Shown: positions 7,813 to 17,357, counted from the first letter of the stretch. The stretch is 33,009 nucleotides of DNA from an uncultured Clostridia bacterium (GCA_947625615.1 CANQPB010000025.1:1-33009), one strand, 5' to 3'. Numbers and translations: made by a program. Notes: a model not told the origin generated them from the letters alone.

Positions 7813-8752
7813 AATGCTTAAGCGGCTTGCGACCGAGCTTGAAAAAGCCGACGACATAACCGTGCTCACCCACGCCCACCCCGACGGTGACACCGTGGGC
7901 GCGGGCTTTGGGCTTGTCTATTACCTGAGGGGAATGGGCAAGCGGGCAAACGTAAAAAATTCCGAGGACTTTCCGCAGAAATTTTCCTATCTTTTTAAAG
8001 ACTACGCCGACATGGACTTTGAGGAAAAGTGCGTAATTTCGGCGGACATAGCCGACGTCACGCTTTTGGGCGACGGGCTTTCCGGTTACGCCGACAGAAT
8101 AGACATCTGCATAGACCACCACAAGTCGAACAGAATGCCGGCGAAAAAAAGCTTCGTCGACGGCGAATGCTGCGCGGTCAGCCTGATAATTTACGAGCTG
8201 ATACGCTTTATGGGCGGCAGCATTACCCCCCTTATCGCCGACTGCCTTTACACCGGCATAGCCACCGACACCGGCTGCTTCATGTTTGAAAACACCTCGC
8301 CGGAGGCCCACCGCGCCGCGGCCGATCTCATAGGCTTCGGGGCCGGGGCGGCGTTTATAAACCGCGAGATGTTCCAGGTCAAGTCCCGCGGGAGAATTCT
8401 GGCCGAGCAGGAGATAATCGGCTCGATGAGATTTGAATTCGGCGGGCAGATGGCTATAATCACCGTTACTAACAGCCAGATAGAACGCTTCGGCTTTGAA
8501 CGCTCCGAGCTCGACGGCTTTGCGGGGATACCCGTTTCCGTCGAGGGGGTGCGCATAGGCGTCACCCTAAAGCAGCAGGCCGAGGATCCCGGGGTATTCA
8601 AGGCCTCGATAAGAACCGTCGACACCGATGCTTCGGCGATAGCCGCCCGTCTCGGCGGCGGCGGACACAACCGCGCCGCGGGCTGCACCGTTGCCGGAAC
8701 CGCCGAGGAGGCCGCCGAAAAGGTGATAGAGGCCGCGAGGGCAAGCCTGTGA
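7802..8752 (+). CDS. nrnA: DHH-family nanoRNase / pAp phosphatase NrnA
   Basis: NrnA-type enzymes degrade very short RNA oligomers and dephosphorylate 3'-phosphoadenosine 5'-phosphate. The 316 residues show the first DHH metal motif H24-A-H26-P-D28-G-D30, the signature D105-H106-H107 in CIDHHKSN, and the C-terminal DHHA1 GGGGH motif (285-289). The GTG start has a GAGGAA site and overlaps rbfA; an in-frame ATG four codons later is an alternative. Its stop overlaps the truB start by four bases. An RNA-degrading enzyme in this operon fits the shared theme of RNA metabolism. Confidence 0.92.
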   Translation: MTDEMLKRLATELEKADDITVLTHAHPDGDTVGAGFGLVYYLRGMGKRANVKNSEDFPQKFSYLFKDYADMDFEEKCVISADIADVTLLGDGLSGYADRIDICIDHHKSNRMPAKKSFVDGECCAVSLIIYELIRFMGGSITPLIADCLYTGIATDTGCFMFENTSPEAHRAAADLIGFGAGAAFINREMFQVKSRGRILAEQEIIGSMRFEFGGQMAIITVTNSQIERFGFERSELDGFAGIPVSVEGVRIGVTLKQQAEDPGVFKASIRTVDTDASAIAARLGGGGHNRAAGCTVAGTAEEAAEKVIEAARASL

Positions 8753-9654
8753 GCGAGCCGAAACCGCTTTGCGGCGTAATTTTGGCGGACAAGCCGGAGG
8801 GCTGGACGTCGTTCGACGTGGTGGCAAAGCTGAGGGGGATAACGAAAATTAAGCGCCTCGGCCATGCCGGCACCCTCGACCCTATGGCGACCGGCGTGCT
8901 GCCGGTGTTTGCGGGCCGCGCCACCGCCGCGATAGACCTTATTTCCGACCGAGAAAAGCGCTATTCGGCGAAATTCGCTCTCGGCGCCATGACCGACACC
9001 CAGGATTCCACCGGGTCGATCCTTAAAAAAAGCGATATTCGGGTTTCGGAAGAGGATATAAAAAAGATCCTGCCGGAATTTTTGGGGGAAATAAGCCAGA
9101 TCCCGCCGATGTATTCCGCCGTAAGGGTGGGCGGCAGGCGGCTTTACGAGCTCGCCCGGGAGGGCAAGACCGTTGAAAGATCCCCCCGAAAAATAGAGAT
9201 ATATAAAATCCTGCTTTCAGATTTTTCCGAGGATTCTCAGACGGGTTCTCTTGAGGTTTCCTGCTCGAAGGGGACGTATATACGCACCCTTATAAACGAC
9301 ATCGGCGAGCGGCTCGGCTGCTTCGGCATGATGACGGCGCTCAGAAGGACATATTCCCAGGGGTTTGACATCTCGCAGTGTCGCACCCTTGACGAAATAG
9401 AAGCCGCCGCAAAGGAAGGCAGCCTCGGAGATATCGCGATACCCGTGGAGCGCTGCTTTGAGGGGCTCGCAAGGATAGATTTAAGCCCGGCGCAGGAGAA
9501 GATGTTTCGCTGCGGCGTAAGGCTCGACCCCGAAAGGGTGAAGATATCCGGCGGCCGCGAGGGGCTTTTAAGGGTGTACGGCGGCAGCTTTTTGGGGCTT
9601 GCGGAGATATCGCCCGAGGGGCTTAAGATAAAAAAGAGCTTTTGGGAGACATGA
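8749..9654 (+). CDS. truB: tRNA pseudouridine(55) synthase TruB
   Basis: TruB converts U55 in the T loop of nearly all tRNAs to pseudouridine. The motif GHAGTLDPMATGVL includes the catalytic aspartate D44. The KRYSAKFALGAMTDTQDSTG segment and CSKGTYIRTLINDIG motif are also typical. The C-terminal 60 or so residues form a small PUA-like end, and the total of 301 residues is normal. Translation starts at a GTG overlapping the nrnA stop (GTGA), and ribF begins three bases after its stop. Confidence 0.96.
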   Translation: MSEPKPLCGVILADKPEGWTSFDVVAKLRGITKIKRLGHAGTLDPMATGVLPVFAGRATAAIDLISDREKRYSAKFALGAMTDTQDSTGSILKKSDIRVSEEDIKKILPEFLGEISQIPPMYSAVRVGGRRLYELAREGKTVERSPRKIEIYKILLSDFSEDSQTGSLEVSCSKGTYIRTLINDIGERLGCFGMMTALRRTYSQGFDISQCRTLDEIEAAAKEGSLGDIAIPVERCFEGLARIDLSPAQEKMFRCGVRLDPERVKISGGREGLLRVYGGSFLGLAEISPEGLKIKKSFWET

Positions 9655-9657
9655 GTT

Positions 9658-10524
9658 ATGAACAGGGCCGTTTTGCTGGGGCTGTTTGACGGGCTGCACC
9701 GCGGCCATATGAGCGCCGTTGAGGAGCTTAAAAGATTTGACGGCAAAAAGCTTGTGCTTACGTTTTGCTCCGAGGGGTTTGCCCCGAAGGGCGGGCGGGG
9801 GCTTCTTATGACCGACGAACGCCGGCGCGGCGGGCTTCTGAATGCCGGCGCCGACGAGGTGATATTCAAGAGGTTTTCCGACATAGGCGGCATGAGCCCC
9901 AAGGAATTCGCCGACCGCGTGTTGTCCGGCGAGCTGAGTGCCGACAGGGTGATCTGCGGGGAAAATTTCCGCTTCGGCCTAAATGCCTCGGCGGGCGCGG
10001 AGGATCTTAAAGAGCTTATGAGGCCTCACGGGGCCGAAGTGAAGATCGTGCCGCTTGTCTACGACGGCGGCGAGCCTATAAGCACGACGCGCATACGCTG
10101 CCTTTTGGAGGCCGGCAAAATAAGCGAGGCAAACCGCCTTTTGGGCTACGCCTACGGCTTTGAGGGAAGGATAATCCGCGGCTCGCAGATAGGCAGGCAG
10201 ATGGGCATAAAAACCGTGAACATAGCCTTCGACCGGCGGCTGGCGCTGCCTAAAAAGGGCGTATATTTCAGCGAGGTAAGCCTTGACGGAGACGTTTGGG
10301 CGGGGGTGACGAACATTGGCGAGCGCCCCACGGTTCACGACGACGGGGAGATAGTCATAGAGACGCATATCCTCGGCTTTGACGGCGACGTCTACGGTGA
10401 AAGCGCAAAGGTGTCGCTGAGGGAATTTTTAAGAGAAGAAAAGCGATTCGGCTCAGTCCGGGAGCTGCGGACGGCCGTTGAACACGATATAAAAACTGTA
10501 AAGGAGTTAATCAGCCATGAATGA
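9658..10524 (+). CDS. ribF: Bifunctional riboflavin kinase / FAD synthetase
   Basis: RibF phosphorylates riboflavin to FMN and adenylylates FMN to FAD. The N-terminal nucleotidyltransferase domain shows [10 protein letters not shown] (8-17) and the ISTTRIR motif near 140-147. The C-terminal kinase domain starts near 165. Its usual PTAN motif reads KTVN here, which keeps the threonine and asparagine that matter for nucleotide and metal binding. The 288 residues are slightly shorter than the typical 305-315. No FMN riboswitch precedes it, as it lies inside the operon three bases after truB. Its end overlaps gltX by eight bases. Confidence 0.94.
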   Translation: MNRAVLLGLFDGLHRGHMSAVEELKRFDGKKLVLTFCSEGFAPKGGRGLLMTDERRRGGLLNAGADEVIFKRFSDIGGMSPKEFADRVLSGELSADRVICGENFRFGLNASAGAEDLKELMRPHGAEVKIVPLVYDGGEPISTTRIRCLLEAGKISEANRLLGYAYGFEGRIIRGSQIGRQMGIKTVNIAFDRRLALPKKGVYFSEVSLDGDVWAGVTNIGERPTVHDDGEIVIETHILGFDGDVYGESAKVSLREFLREEKRFGSVRELRTAVEHDIKTVKELISHE

Positions 10525-11977
10525 AGTGAGAACAAGGTTTGCGCCCTCGCCGACGGGATATCTGCATGTCGGCGGGCTTCGAACGGCGCTTTTTACCTAC
10601 TGCATAGCCAAAAAGGCGGGCGGAAAATTCATTCTCAGAATTGAGGACACCGATCAGGAGAGGTATGTCGAGGGCGCCAACGAGGTGATCTACCGCACCC
10701 TGAGGGCAGTCGGCCTGAACTGGGACGAGGGCCCCGACGTCGGCGGCGACTACGGGCCGTATATCCAGACGGAGCGCAGGGGCATCTATAAGGAATACGC
10801 CGAAAAGCTGGTTCAGCTCGGCGGGGCTTACTACTGCTTCTGCGACAAGGAGCGCTTGCAGGAGCTTAAAGCGGTTCAGGAGGCCTCGGGGGTAAATCCC
10901 ATGTACGACCGCCACTGCCGCAATCTCTCCCCCGAGGAGATAAAGGCAAAGCTCGACGCCGGCATGCCCTATGTTATCCGCCAGAAGATCCCCCTTGAGG
11001 GCACCACCACCTTCCACGACGTCCTCTACGGCGACATCACCGTGGACAACGCCACCCTTGACGATCAGATTCTTTTGAAGACGGACGGCCTGCCGACATA
11101 TAACTTCGCAAACGTCGTCGACGACCACCTTATGGGAATCACCCACGTCGTCAGGGGAAACGAATATCTCGCCTCGGCGCCGAAATATACCCTCCTCTAC
11201 AAGGCCTTCGGCTGGGAGGAACCGATGTATATCCACGTCGAGCATATCATGCGAGACAAGCAGCATAAGCTTTCAAAGCGGGACGGCGACGCCTCCTACG
11301 AAGACCTTATAAACAAGGGCTATTTAAGCGAGGCGATAGTAAACTACATCGCGCTTTTGGGCTGGTCGCCCAAGGGCGAGCGTGAGATCTTCTCGCTGCC
11401 CGAGCTTATCGAGGAGTTTGACATCTCGGGGCTTTCGAAGTCCCCGGCGATATTCGACCCGCTGAAGCTGAGGGCGATAAACGGCGAATATATCCGCGCG
11501 ATGAGCCCCGACGAATTCGCCCGCATCGCCGAGCCCTATATCCGCGAAACCTGCAAGGGCGATTTCGACATAAAAAAGATCGCCGCGCTTTTGCAGCCGA
11601 GAACCGAGGTCTTGACCGACATTCCCGCGCAGGTTGACTTTTTGGACGAGATGCCCGAGTACGATCTTTCTTTATATGAAAACAAGAAGATGAAAACCAA
11701 CCGGGAGACCTCGCTCGAGGTGCTCGAAAAGGTGCTGCCGGCGCTCGAAAATATTACTGACTGGAATTTTGACGCGCTTCATGACGTTCTGTTTAATCTT
11801 ATCGCCGAAATGGGTGTCAAAAACGGCTATCTGCTCTGGCCCGTCAGGGTTGCGATAACCGGCAAGCAGTTCACCCCCGGCGGCGCCGTCGAGGCTGCGG
11901 ACATCATCGGCAAGGCCGAGACGCTCTCAAGAATGAAGCGCTCGATAGAGCTGCTCAGGCAGGGAGCGAACGCGTAA
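10517..11977 (+). CDS. gltX: Glutamyl-tRNA synthetase
   Basis: This class I synthetase charges tRNA-Glu, and in many Clostridia also tRNA-Gln before amidation. The HIGH motif reads H17-V-G-G in [13 protein letters not shown] and the KMSKS motif reads K251-L-S-K-R. The 486-residue length and the helical C-terminal anticodon-binding part are normal. The ATG overlaps the ribF stop, so the two are probably coupled. Position 3' to truB-ribF is unusual: rpsO and pnp more often follow there. No clear terminator is seen after it. Confidence 0.97.
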   Translation: MNEVRTRFAPSPTGYLHVGGLRTALFTYCIAKKAGGKFILRIEDTDQERYVEGANEVIYRTLRAVGLNWDEGPDVGGDYGPYIQTERRGIYKEYAEKLVQLGGAYYCFCDKERLQELKAVQEASGVNPMYDRHCRNLSPEEIKAKLDAGMPYVIRQKIPLEGTTTFHDVLYGDITVDNATLDDQILLKTDGLPTYNFANVVDDHLMGITHVVRGNEYLASAPKYTLLYKAFGWEEPMYIHVEHIMRDKQHKLSKRDGDASYEDLINKGYLSEAIVNYIALLGWSPKGEREIFSLPELIEEFDISGLSKSPAIFDPLKLRAINGEYIRAMSPDEFARIAEPYIRETCKGDFDIKKIAALLQPRTEVLTDIPAQVDFLDEMPEYDLSLYENKKMKTNRETSLEVLEKVLPALENITDWNFDALHDVLFNLIAEMGVKNGYLLWPVRVAITGKQFTPGGAVEAADIIGKAETLSRMKRSIELLRQGANA

Positions 11978-11983
11978 ATCCCC

Positions 11984-12051
11984 GCCTCGCGCGCTGCGCG
12001 CAACGGGCTTTGCCAAACCTTTCGTTTCTTATTTTTTCCCAATTGGAGGGA
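11984..12051 (+). repeat. Direct repeat copy A (duplicated leader block)
   Basis: This block matches copy B at 12130-12207. The shared core is a GCGCTGCGCGC palindromic stretch, the string CAACGGGCTTTGCCAAA, a T-rich run, a TCCCA box and GGAGGGA. Copy A ends in a ribosome-site-like GGAGGGA but no gene follows it. It begins seven bases after the gltX stop. Confidence 0.75.
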
Positions 12052-12129
12052 CAGGCGGCGCTCGGGGCTGTGTCGGCCCCGGCACTTACGGCGGCGCCGC
12101 CCTGCAAAGCCCTCTCGGCAAAGAGTATC

Positions 12130-12207
12130 GCCTCGTGCGCGCGCTGCGCGCAACGGGCTTTGCCAAACTTTCGTATAACTCGTTTCTATTTTCCCATATT
12201 GGAGGGA
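12130..12207 (+). repeat. Direct repeat copy B, carrying the ribosome site of the ABC ATPase gene
   Basis: This is the second copy of the block at 11984-12051, about ten bases longer in its T-rich part. Its GGAGGGA lies eight bases before the ATG of the ABC ATPase gene at 12216, so this copy is the functional leader. The 78 bases between copies show no gene. Confidence 0.75.
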
Positions 12208-12215
12208 TTCACTAA

Positions 12216-13217
12216 ATGATAGAAGTCAAACACCTGGTAAAATCCTACGGTGACAAGCACGCGGTGGCCGACATAAGCTTTAAGGCCAACGACGGCGAGA
12301 TCCTCGGGTTTTTGGGCCCTAACGGCGCCGGAAAATCGACCACGATGAACATTCTCACCGGCTACCTGTCCTCCACCTCGGGCGAGGCCTATATAAACGG
12401 CCACGACATTCTGGAAGACCCCATAGCCGCCAAGAAAGAGATAGGTTATCTTCCGGAATTTCCGCCCTTGTATCTTGACATGACGGTAAAGGAATATCTT
12501 TACTTCGTCTATGAGCTTCGGGGCTGCCGCCTGCCGAGGAACACCCACCTCAAAGAGATCTGCGAGCTTGTCAAGATAGACAACGTATACGACCGCCGCA
12601 TAGGCAACCTTTCAAAGGGATACCGACAGCGCGTCGGACTGGCGCAGGCGCTTGTCGGCAACCCCAACGTGCTCATTCTCGACGAGCCCACCGTAGGCCT
12701 CGACCCCAAGCAGATAATCGAGATAAGAACCCTTATCAAAAAGCTGGGCAAGAATCACACCGTCATTCTTTCGTCGCACATTCTCAGCGAGGTGCAGGCG
12801 GTCTGCGACAGGATAGTCGTTATAAACCAGGGAAAGATAGTGGCCGACGACACCGCCGACAATCTTTCGCGCGAGCTTACAGCCGACCACAAGCTTATCG
12901 CCAGAATTGACGGCCCGAAGGACGAGGTTATAAAGGTCGTGCAGACCATTCCCGGCGTCGTCTCGGTAGTTGCGGATCTTCAGCGCGAAAGAGGCGTCTG
13001 GGAATACAACATCGAAGCCGTCGAGGGCACCGATATCCGCCGCGAGCTCAACCGCCGCTTAATGGCGCGAAACTGGTACATCTTAGGGCTTCGTTCGAGC
13101 GAGCTTTCTTTGGAGGACATCTTCTTAAAGCTCACTATGGGCGAAAGCGTCACGGAATTTTTGGCCGGCAAGGCCGACGATCTCGCCGAAAACTATGAGG
13201 AGGCGGAAAACAAATGA
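12216..13217 (+). CDS. ABC transporter ATP-binding protein, GldA-like
   Basis: This 333-residue ATPase powers an ABC-2-type exporter at the cytoplasmic face of the membrane. It shows Walker A GPNGAGKS (34-41), the signature LSKGYRQR (about 131-138), Walker B VLILDEP (about 152-158) and the switch histidine in SSHIL. An accessory C-terminal domain follows residue 220, as in GldA and CcmA-like ATPases. The ATG follows a GGAGGGA site in repeat copy B. Its end overlaps the permease gene by four bases (ATGA), and the GldG-like and DUF4340 genes follow, which together identify the Gld-like arrangement. Confidence 0.9.
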   Translation: MIEVKHLVKSYGDKHAVADISFKANDGEILGFLGPNGAGKSTTMNILTGYLSSTSGEAYINGHDILEDPIAAKKEIGYLPEFPPLYLDMTVKEYLYFVYELRGCRLPRNTHLKEICELVKIDNVYDRRIGNLSKGYRQRVGLAQALVGNPNVLILDEPTVGLDPKQIIEIRTLIKKLGKNHTVILSSHILSEVQAVCDRIVVINQGKIVADDTADNLSRELTADHKLIARIDGPKDEVIKVVQTIPGVVSVVADLQRERGVWEYNIEAVEGTDIRRELNRRLMARNWYILGLRSSELSLEDIFLKLTMGESVTEFLAGKADDLAENYEEAENK

Positions 13218-13918
13218 GTGCAATTTTAAAGCGGGAGACCCGCGCCTATTTCGATTCCCTTATAGGGTATATCTTTCTAACCGCTTTCTTTGCCGGCTCG
13301 GGGATTTTATTCAGCGTCTCAAGCCTGCAATACGGCTCGACCGACATGTCGGGAATGTACTCGGGGCTATTCTTCATGCTTTTGGTGCTGATACCAATTC
13401 TCACCATGCGCACGCTTTCTGAGGAAAAGCGCCAGAAAACCGATCAGCTTCTTCTCACCGCGCCGATAAGCCTTCCCGCGCTTGTAATGGGCAAATTCTT
13501 CGCCGCGATGATAATCTATTCAATCGGCGTCGCCATGACGCTCGTCTACGCCATAGTCGTCTCCTTCTTCGGGGCGGTAAGCTGGCTGACGGTTTTGGGA
13601 AACGTGGTGGGGCTTCTGCTTTTGGGCGCCGCGTATATAGCCGTCGGAATGCTGATATCCTCGCTGACGGAAAACCAGGTAATCGCCGCGATAGGCGGCT
13701 TTGCCTGCATGGTGGCGCTCTACCTTATAGGCTCCATAGCCTCAATAATCCCGGTTCAGTGGATATCGAGGATATTCTCCGAGCTTTCCTTCTCCGCAAG
13801 ATACAGCCCCTTCACCTACGGCGTATTTGACTTTTCAAACGTGCTGTTCTTCATAAGCGCCGCGGTGATATTCCTGTTTCTGACCGTGCGCGTTTTGGAA
13901 CGCCGCAGGTGGTCATAA
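13214..13918 (+). CDS. ABC-2 type permease, GldF-like
   Basis: This 234-residue integral membrane protein has about six hydrophobic segments, for example near 15-35, 52-70, 97-120, 130-155, 160-185 and 208-228. A charged cytoplasmic segment with RTLSEEKRQKTDQLLLTAP lies between the second and third; this string is typical of ABC-2 and GldF/NosY permeases, where it contacts the ATPase. It overlaps the ATPase gene upstream and lies 16 bases from the GldG-like gene downstream. The transported substrate is unknown. Confidence 0.88.
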   Translation: MSAILKRETRAYFDSLIGYIFLTAFFAGSGILFSVSSLQYGSTDMSGMYSGLFFMLLVLIPILTMRTLSEEKRQKTDQLLLTAPISLPALVMGKFFAAMIIYSIGVAMTLVYAIVVSFFGAVSWLTVLGNVVGLLLLGAAYIAVGMLISSLTENQVIAAIGGFACMVALYLIGSIASIIPVQWISRIFSELSFSARYSPFTYGVFDFSNVLFFISAAVIFLFLTVRVLERRRWS

Positions 13919-13934
13919 AGGAGGCGCGAGGGCT

Positions 13935-15488
13935 ATGAACATAAAAGAAAATTTCGGCAAAATGAATAAGCGCCGCTTAAAATACGGCTCCTTTGCCACT
14001 GCGCTGACGGTATTCGTCATTGCGGCAATAGTTTTGGTGAACATCGTCGCGACGATGCTCTTCGACCGCTTCCCGATAACGCTCGATCTCACCTCCGGCT
14101 CGATATACACCATCTCGGAGGAGACCGCCGGATATATCGAAAGCCTTGAGGTGCCGGTGTCCATAACCGTTATGGCCACCGAGGAGGAATACCGCTCGAT
14201 AAGCGAGTTTACCGCGCAGACCGTCGAGCTACTCAAAAATTACTCCCAGCACAACGGCGGCATAAGCGTTAGCTATGTCGACAGGCTTTCAAACCCCGAT
14301 TTTGTCGCGGCCTATAACGTCGAGCTGAACAACGGCGACATAGTCGTCGAGCCGGACGACGGCAAGCACGAAAGGGTTAAAATAGTCTCGCTGACCGACA
14401 TCATCGTCGTGCCGGACGACTATTCCGCCACGCTTGCGCAGATGTCGCAGGTTTACGGCGCGCTGCGCACCCACCAGATGTTCAACTCCTACGGCTATAT
14501 ACGCTCCTCGAGCGCCGAGCAGGCCATCACCTCGGCGATAATGGCCGTCACCGACGCCAACCCCGTCACCGTGGCCGTTTTAAGCCGCGAGGGCGCCAAC
14601 GAATCCGACGTCTCCGGCCTGACGATGCTTTTGGACAGAAACGGCTATCTTCTCACCGAGGTAAACATTTCGACCGAAGACCTTTCGGACGATATCGACC
14701 TTGTGATAATCCCCGCGCCGAAGGTGGACTATTCGGAGGAGGAGATAAGAAAGCTTGAAGTCTGGCTCGAGGGCGGGGGAATGCTTGAAAAGGATTTCAT
14801 CTACGTCGCCTCCGTCGAGCAGACCGACACCCCCAACCTTGACGGCCTTCTTTACAAGTACGGCATGACCGTCGAGAAAAAGGTTATACACGAAACCGAC
14901 ACCCGCCGCTATTCCCAGTACGACACCTATACCTATCAGGACATCGTGGCCACCACCGAGGCATATTATAAGGACGTCACAAATCCCGAGCTGCCGCTCG
15001 TAGCCCCCGACGCGAGGCCGATAACCACAAGGTTCGGCAACGTCGATTCTACCTATGCCTGCGAGCCGGTCGTCTCCTCGGCGGCGTCGGCCTCCCTCGG
15101 CGAAATGGGCGAAGCGGAATGGGATCCCGAAAGCGTGACCGAGCGTGGCGTTTACAACACCGTAGTCGTGGGCAAGCAGGAAAAGATCAACCAGGACACC
15201 CATATTTCCACCTATACCTACGCCATAGTGTTCGGCTCGGACAAGATGCTGAACGCCTACCTCACCCAGAACGCTTCGTTCAACAACGGCTACTTCATAA
15301 TTTCAATGCTCAACGAGATAACCGGCAAGTCCGAGGGGATAACCATCACCCCGAAGATCGTGAACACCGGCACCTTTGATATCACCGAGGCCCAGACCCG
15401 CACCCTCACCCTCGTCTTCGCGCTGGTGATACCCGTCGCGGTGCTCGCGGTCGGCACCTTTGTCTGGATAAGAAGGAGGCACAGATAA
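13935..15488 (+). CDS. GldG-like ABC auxiliary protein
   Basis: This 517-residue protein has one membrane segment near the N-terminus (about 19-42), a large predicted extracytoplasmic region, and a second segment at the very end (about 490-511) followed by RRRHR. This matches GldG-type ABC auxiliary proteins. The opening of the outer part (DLTSGSIYTISEETAGYIESL) is the family signature, and a Rossmann-like domain around residues 200-280 (DIDLVIIPAPKVDYSEEE) is expected. A GGAGG site precedes the ATG. The gene ends directly against the DUF4340 gene. In Bacteroidetes the relatives serve gliding motility; here the role is unknown. Confidence 0.85.
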   Translation: MNIKENFGKMNKRRLKYGSFATALTVFVIAAIVLVNIVATMLFDRFPITLDLTSGSIYTISEETAGYIESLEVPVSITVMATEEEYRSISEFTAQTVELLKNYSQHNGGISVSYVDRLSNPDFVAAYNVELNNGDIVVEPDDGKHERVKIVSLTDIIVVPDDYSATLAQMSQVYGALRTHQMFNSYGYIRSSSAEQAITSAIMAVTDANPVTVAVLSREGANESDVSGLTMLLDRNGYLLTEVNISTEDLSDDIDLVIIPAPKVDYSEEEIRKLEVWLEGGGMLEKDFIYVASVEQTDTPNLDGLLYKYGMTVEKKVIHETDTRRYSQYDTYTYQDIVATTEAYYKDVTNPELPLVAPDARPITTRFGNVDSTYACEPVVSSAASASLGEMGEAEWDPESVTERGVYNTVVVGKQEKINQDTHISTYTYAIVFGSDKMLNAYLTQNASFNNGYFIISMLNEITGKSEGITITPKIVNTGTFDITEAQTRTLTLVFALVIPVAVLAVGTFVWIRRRHR

Positions 15489-16985
15489 ATGTCAAAACGC
15501 CTCAGGAACCTTCTTGTCATCGGGCTGTTTATCGTCAGCATGGCGATAGTCATTCTCGTTTTAATGCTCACCCAGCCCAAGGAAGAACCCGACGACAGCA
15601 CGCCGACGGATTCGCAGGCGTTCGCGCTTTTGGGCCACGAGCGCGATGACATCGCCGAGATGACGATAACGAACGACAACGGCAGCTTCACCGTCCGCAA
15701 CGGGGCGGAGGGCTTCATAATCGACGAGATATCGGAATTCCGTCAGAATTCCACCACACTCGGCGCGGCGGCAAACTGCGTGGCCGCCCTGACCGTGCAG
15801 ACCCTTGCCGAGGAAAACGCGCAGGATCTTGAAAAATACGGCCTTGCCGACGGCTCGCCGAAGGCAAGCTGCGAGGTTAAGCTTCGCGACGGCAGCAGCT
15901 ATACCGTCTACTACGGGATAGATTCGCCCGACGCCAACGCACGCTATGTCCGCCTTTCGGATTCGAGGGACGTCTACACCGTTTTGCTGAACAGCTCGAA
16001 TTACTTCTACAACCGCAAGGAGGACTACGTAAGCCTTGTGATAACCGAGGAGCTTTCAAACAACAACACCGCGCCCACCCTCGATTATATGACCGTCACC
16101 CGAAAGGATCTCGACTACGAGATAAAATTCGAAGACGACACCAAGAACTATTCCGCCGACGAGATATCCATGGCTTCGTCGCAGGTAATGGTAGAGCCGG
16201 TGTTCGCATATCTTGATATAACCAACTCGAACGACATAATGTACGGCCTCTGGGGGCTTACGGCCTACGACATCGTCTGCCTGCACCCCACCGAGGAGGA
16301 CTTTAAAAAGTACGGCCTTGCCGACCCGTTCTGCACCGTACACCTTGACGCCGAGCTGCAGGTATATCACCTTGATATCGGCGACGTCGCGCAGTACGTC
16401 CTTGACGACACCGGCGCCGAAACAAGCGAGCCCGCCCTCTATTATGTATATTTTGAAGGCATAGACATTATTTACACCGTCACAAAGGACGAGGTGCCCT
16501 ATGTCGATTTCATGCCGCAGGATATCATCTCAAACATGATGACCTCGAACTACATCTATTCGCTCGACTATATCGACATCGACTACGACGACGCATTCTC
16601 CGATCCCCCGCGCCAAATTCACTATCTCTTTGAGATGGTGAGCAGCGTCGACGACAGGGAGATGACCGTCGGCACATTGGACGGCCGGCCGTTTGACTTC
16701 GAGACCTTCAAGATACTCTATCAGTTTATGCTCAAGTGTCCCAACGACGACATCTGCCTTGAAGATCCGCCGGAGGATCGCAAGATATGCGAGATAGTCT
16801 ATCACTGCTACGACGGCGACCAGGACACGGTGGAATTTTACGACACCGGCGCAAACAGGGTGACGGTTAAGCTTAACGGTCACACTTCGTTCTCACAGCC
16901 AAAAAATTACCTCAACGTGCTGCTTCAGAATGTCGAGGCCTTCAAAAACGGCGCCTCGGCTGACGAGCTGCAGGAGATATGGTAA
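15489..16985 (+). CDS. DUF4340 domain protein, partner of the Gld-like transporter
   Basis: This 498-residue protein has one N-terminal membrane segment (about 6-25) and an otherwise soluble, acidic, presumably extracytoplasmic body. The DUF4340 repeats are recognisable by modules such as EKYGLADGSPKASCEVKLRDG (about 115) and KKYGLADPFCTVHL (about 275). They are separated by segments asking for a DVYTV-type strand. Its start codon directly follows the stop of the GldG-like gene, and an AGGAGG site lies within the end of that gene. Pairing with a GldG-like protein is the common arrangement in Clostridia. Its function is not known. Confidence 0.85.
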   Translation: MSKRLRNLLVIGLFIVSMAIVILVLMLTQPKEEPDDSTPTDSQAFALLGHERDDIAEMTITNDNGSFTVRNGAEGFIIDEISEFRQNSTTLGAAANCVAALTVQTLAEENAQDLEKYGLADGSPKASCEVKLRDGSSYTVYYGIDSPDANARYVRLSDSRDVYTVLLNSSNYFYNRKEDYVSLVITEELSNNNTAPTLDYMTVTRKDLDYEIKFEDDTKNYSADEISMASSQVMVEPVFAYLDITNSNDIMYGLWGLTAYDIVCLHPTEEDFKKYGLADPFCTVHLDAELQVYHLDIGDVAQYVLDDTGAETSEPALYYVYFEGIDIIYTVTKDEVPYVDFMPQDIISNMMTSNYIYSLDYIDIDYDDAFSDPPRQIHYLFEMVSSVDDREMTVGTLDGRPFDFETFKILYQFMLKCPNDDICLEDPPEDRKICEIVYHCYDGDQDTVEFYDTGANRVTVKLNGHTSFSQPKNYLNVLLQNVEAFKNGASADELQEIW

Positions 16986-17027
16986 AACCGGCTTTCGGAT
17001 AATATTTTATAACAGGGAGGAAGCAGC

Positions 17028-17312
17028 ATGGCAGAACAGGATCATGTTTATTTGGAGTATAAGGGCAAGCGGCTTGTCAGATGCGGCAGCGAGCTTTATT
17101 ACGGAAGCATGGGCGACCCGGAGGTCGTTTATATGCAGCTTTCCGGAAAAAGCGAGGTCGGCGGGATAAACGTCGCGACAAAGGTCAGGCTTTACCGTAT
17201 GGTGACCGACGAAAGCGTTCCGGTCATGCAGCGGATCAAGAAGACCGCGGAAAAGCCGAATCTCTTCGAGGCATTAGACCTCGCCCACGCCTGGATAGGT
17301 TTTAAAAACTGA
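17028..17312 (+). CDS. Small conserved-looking protein of unknown function
   Basis: I do not recognise this 94-residue protein. A GGGAGGAAG site lies eight bases before the ATG, codon use matches the neighbours, and a strong terminator follows, so it looks real. It has no signal peptide, membrane segment or cysteine pair. It opens with a strand-rich part (DHVYLEYKGKRLVRCGSELYYG) and ends in a predicted helix (NLFEALDLAHAWI). It is the last gene before the terminator and may share a transcript with the transporter operon, 42 bases upstream. Confidence 0.75.
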   Translation: MAEQDHVYLEYKGKRLVRCGSELYYGSMGDPEVVYMQLSGKSEVGGINVATKVRLYRMVTDESVPVMQRIKKTAEKPNLFEALDLAHAWIGFKN

Positions 17313-17323
17313 TAAAAACTAAG

Positions 17324-17357
17324 CCGCCCGGAGCCGAAGCTTCGGGCGGTAATTTTT
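17324..17357 (+). terminator. Terminator after the Gld-like operon and small gene
   Basis: An 11-pair stem (17324-17334 with 17339-17349) closes a CGAA tetraloop and is followed by TAATTTTT. Confidence 0.88.

Noticed and set aside
9237-9902. Minus-strand frame of 221 codons across truB and ribF
   Set aside because: It is opposite two well-supported genes and its product has no recognisable domain.
12010-12219. Small frame crossing the duplicated leader
   Set aside because: It spans both repeat copies, its start has no ribosome site, and it overlaps the true start of the ABC ATPase gene.
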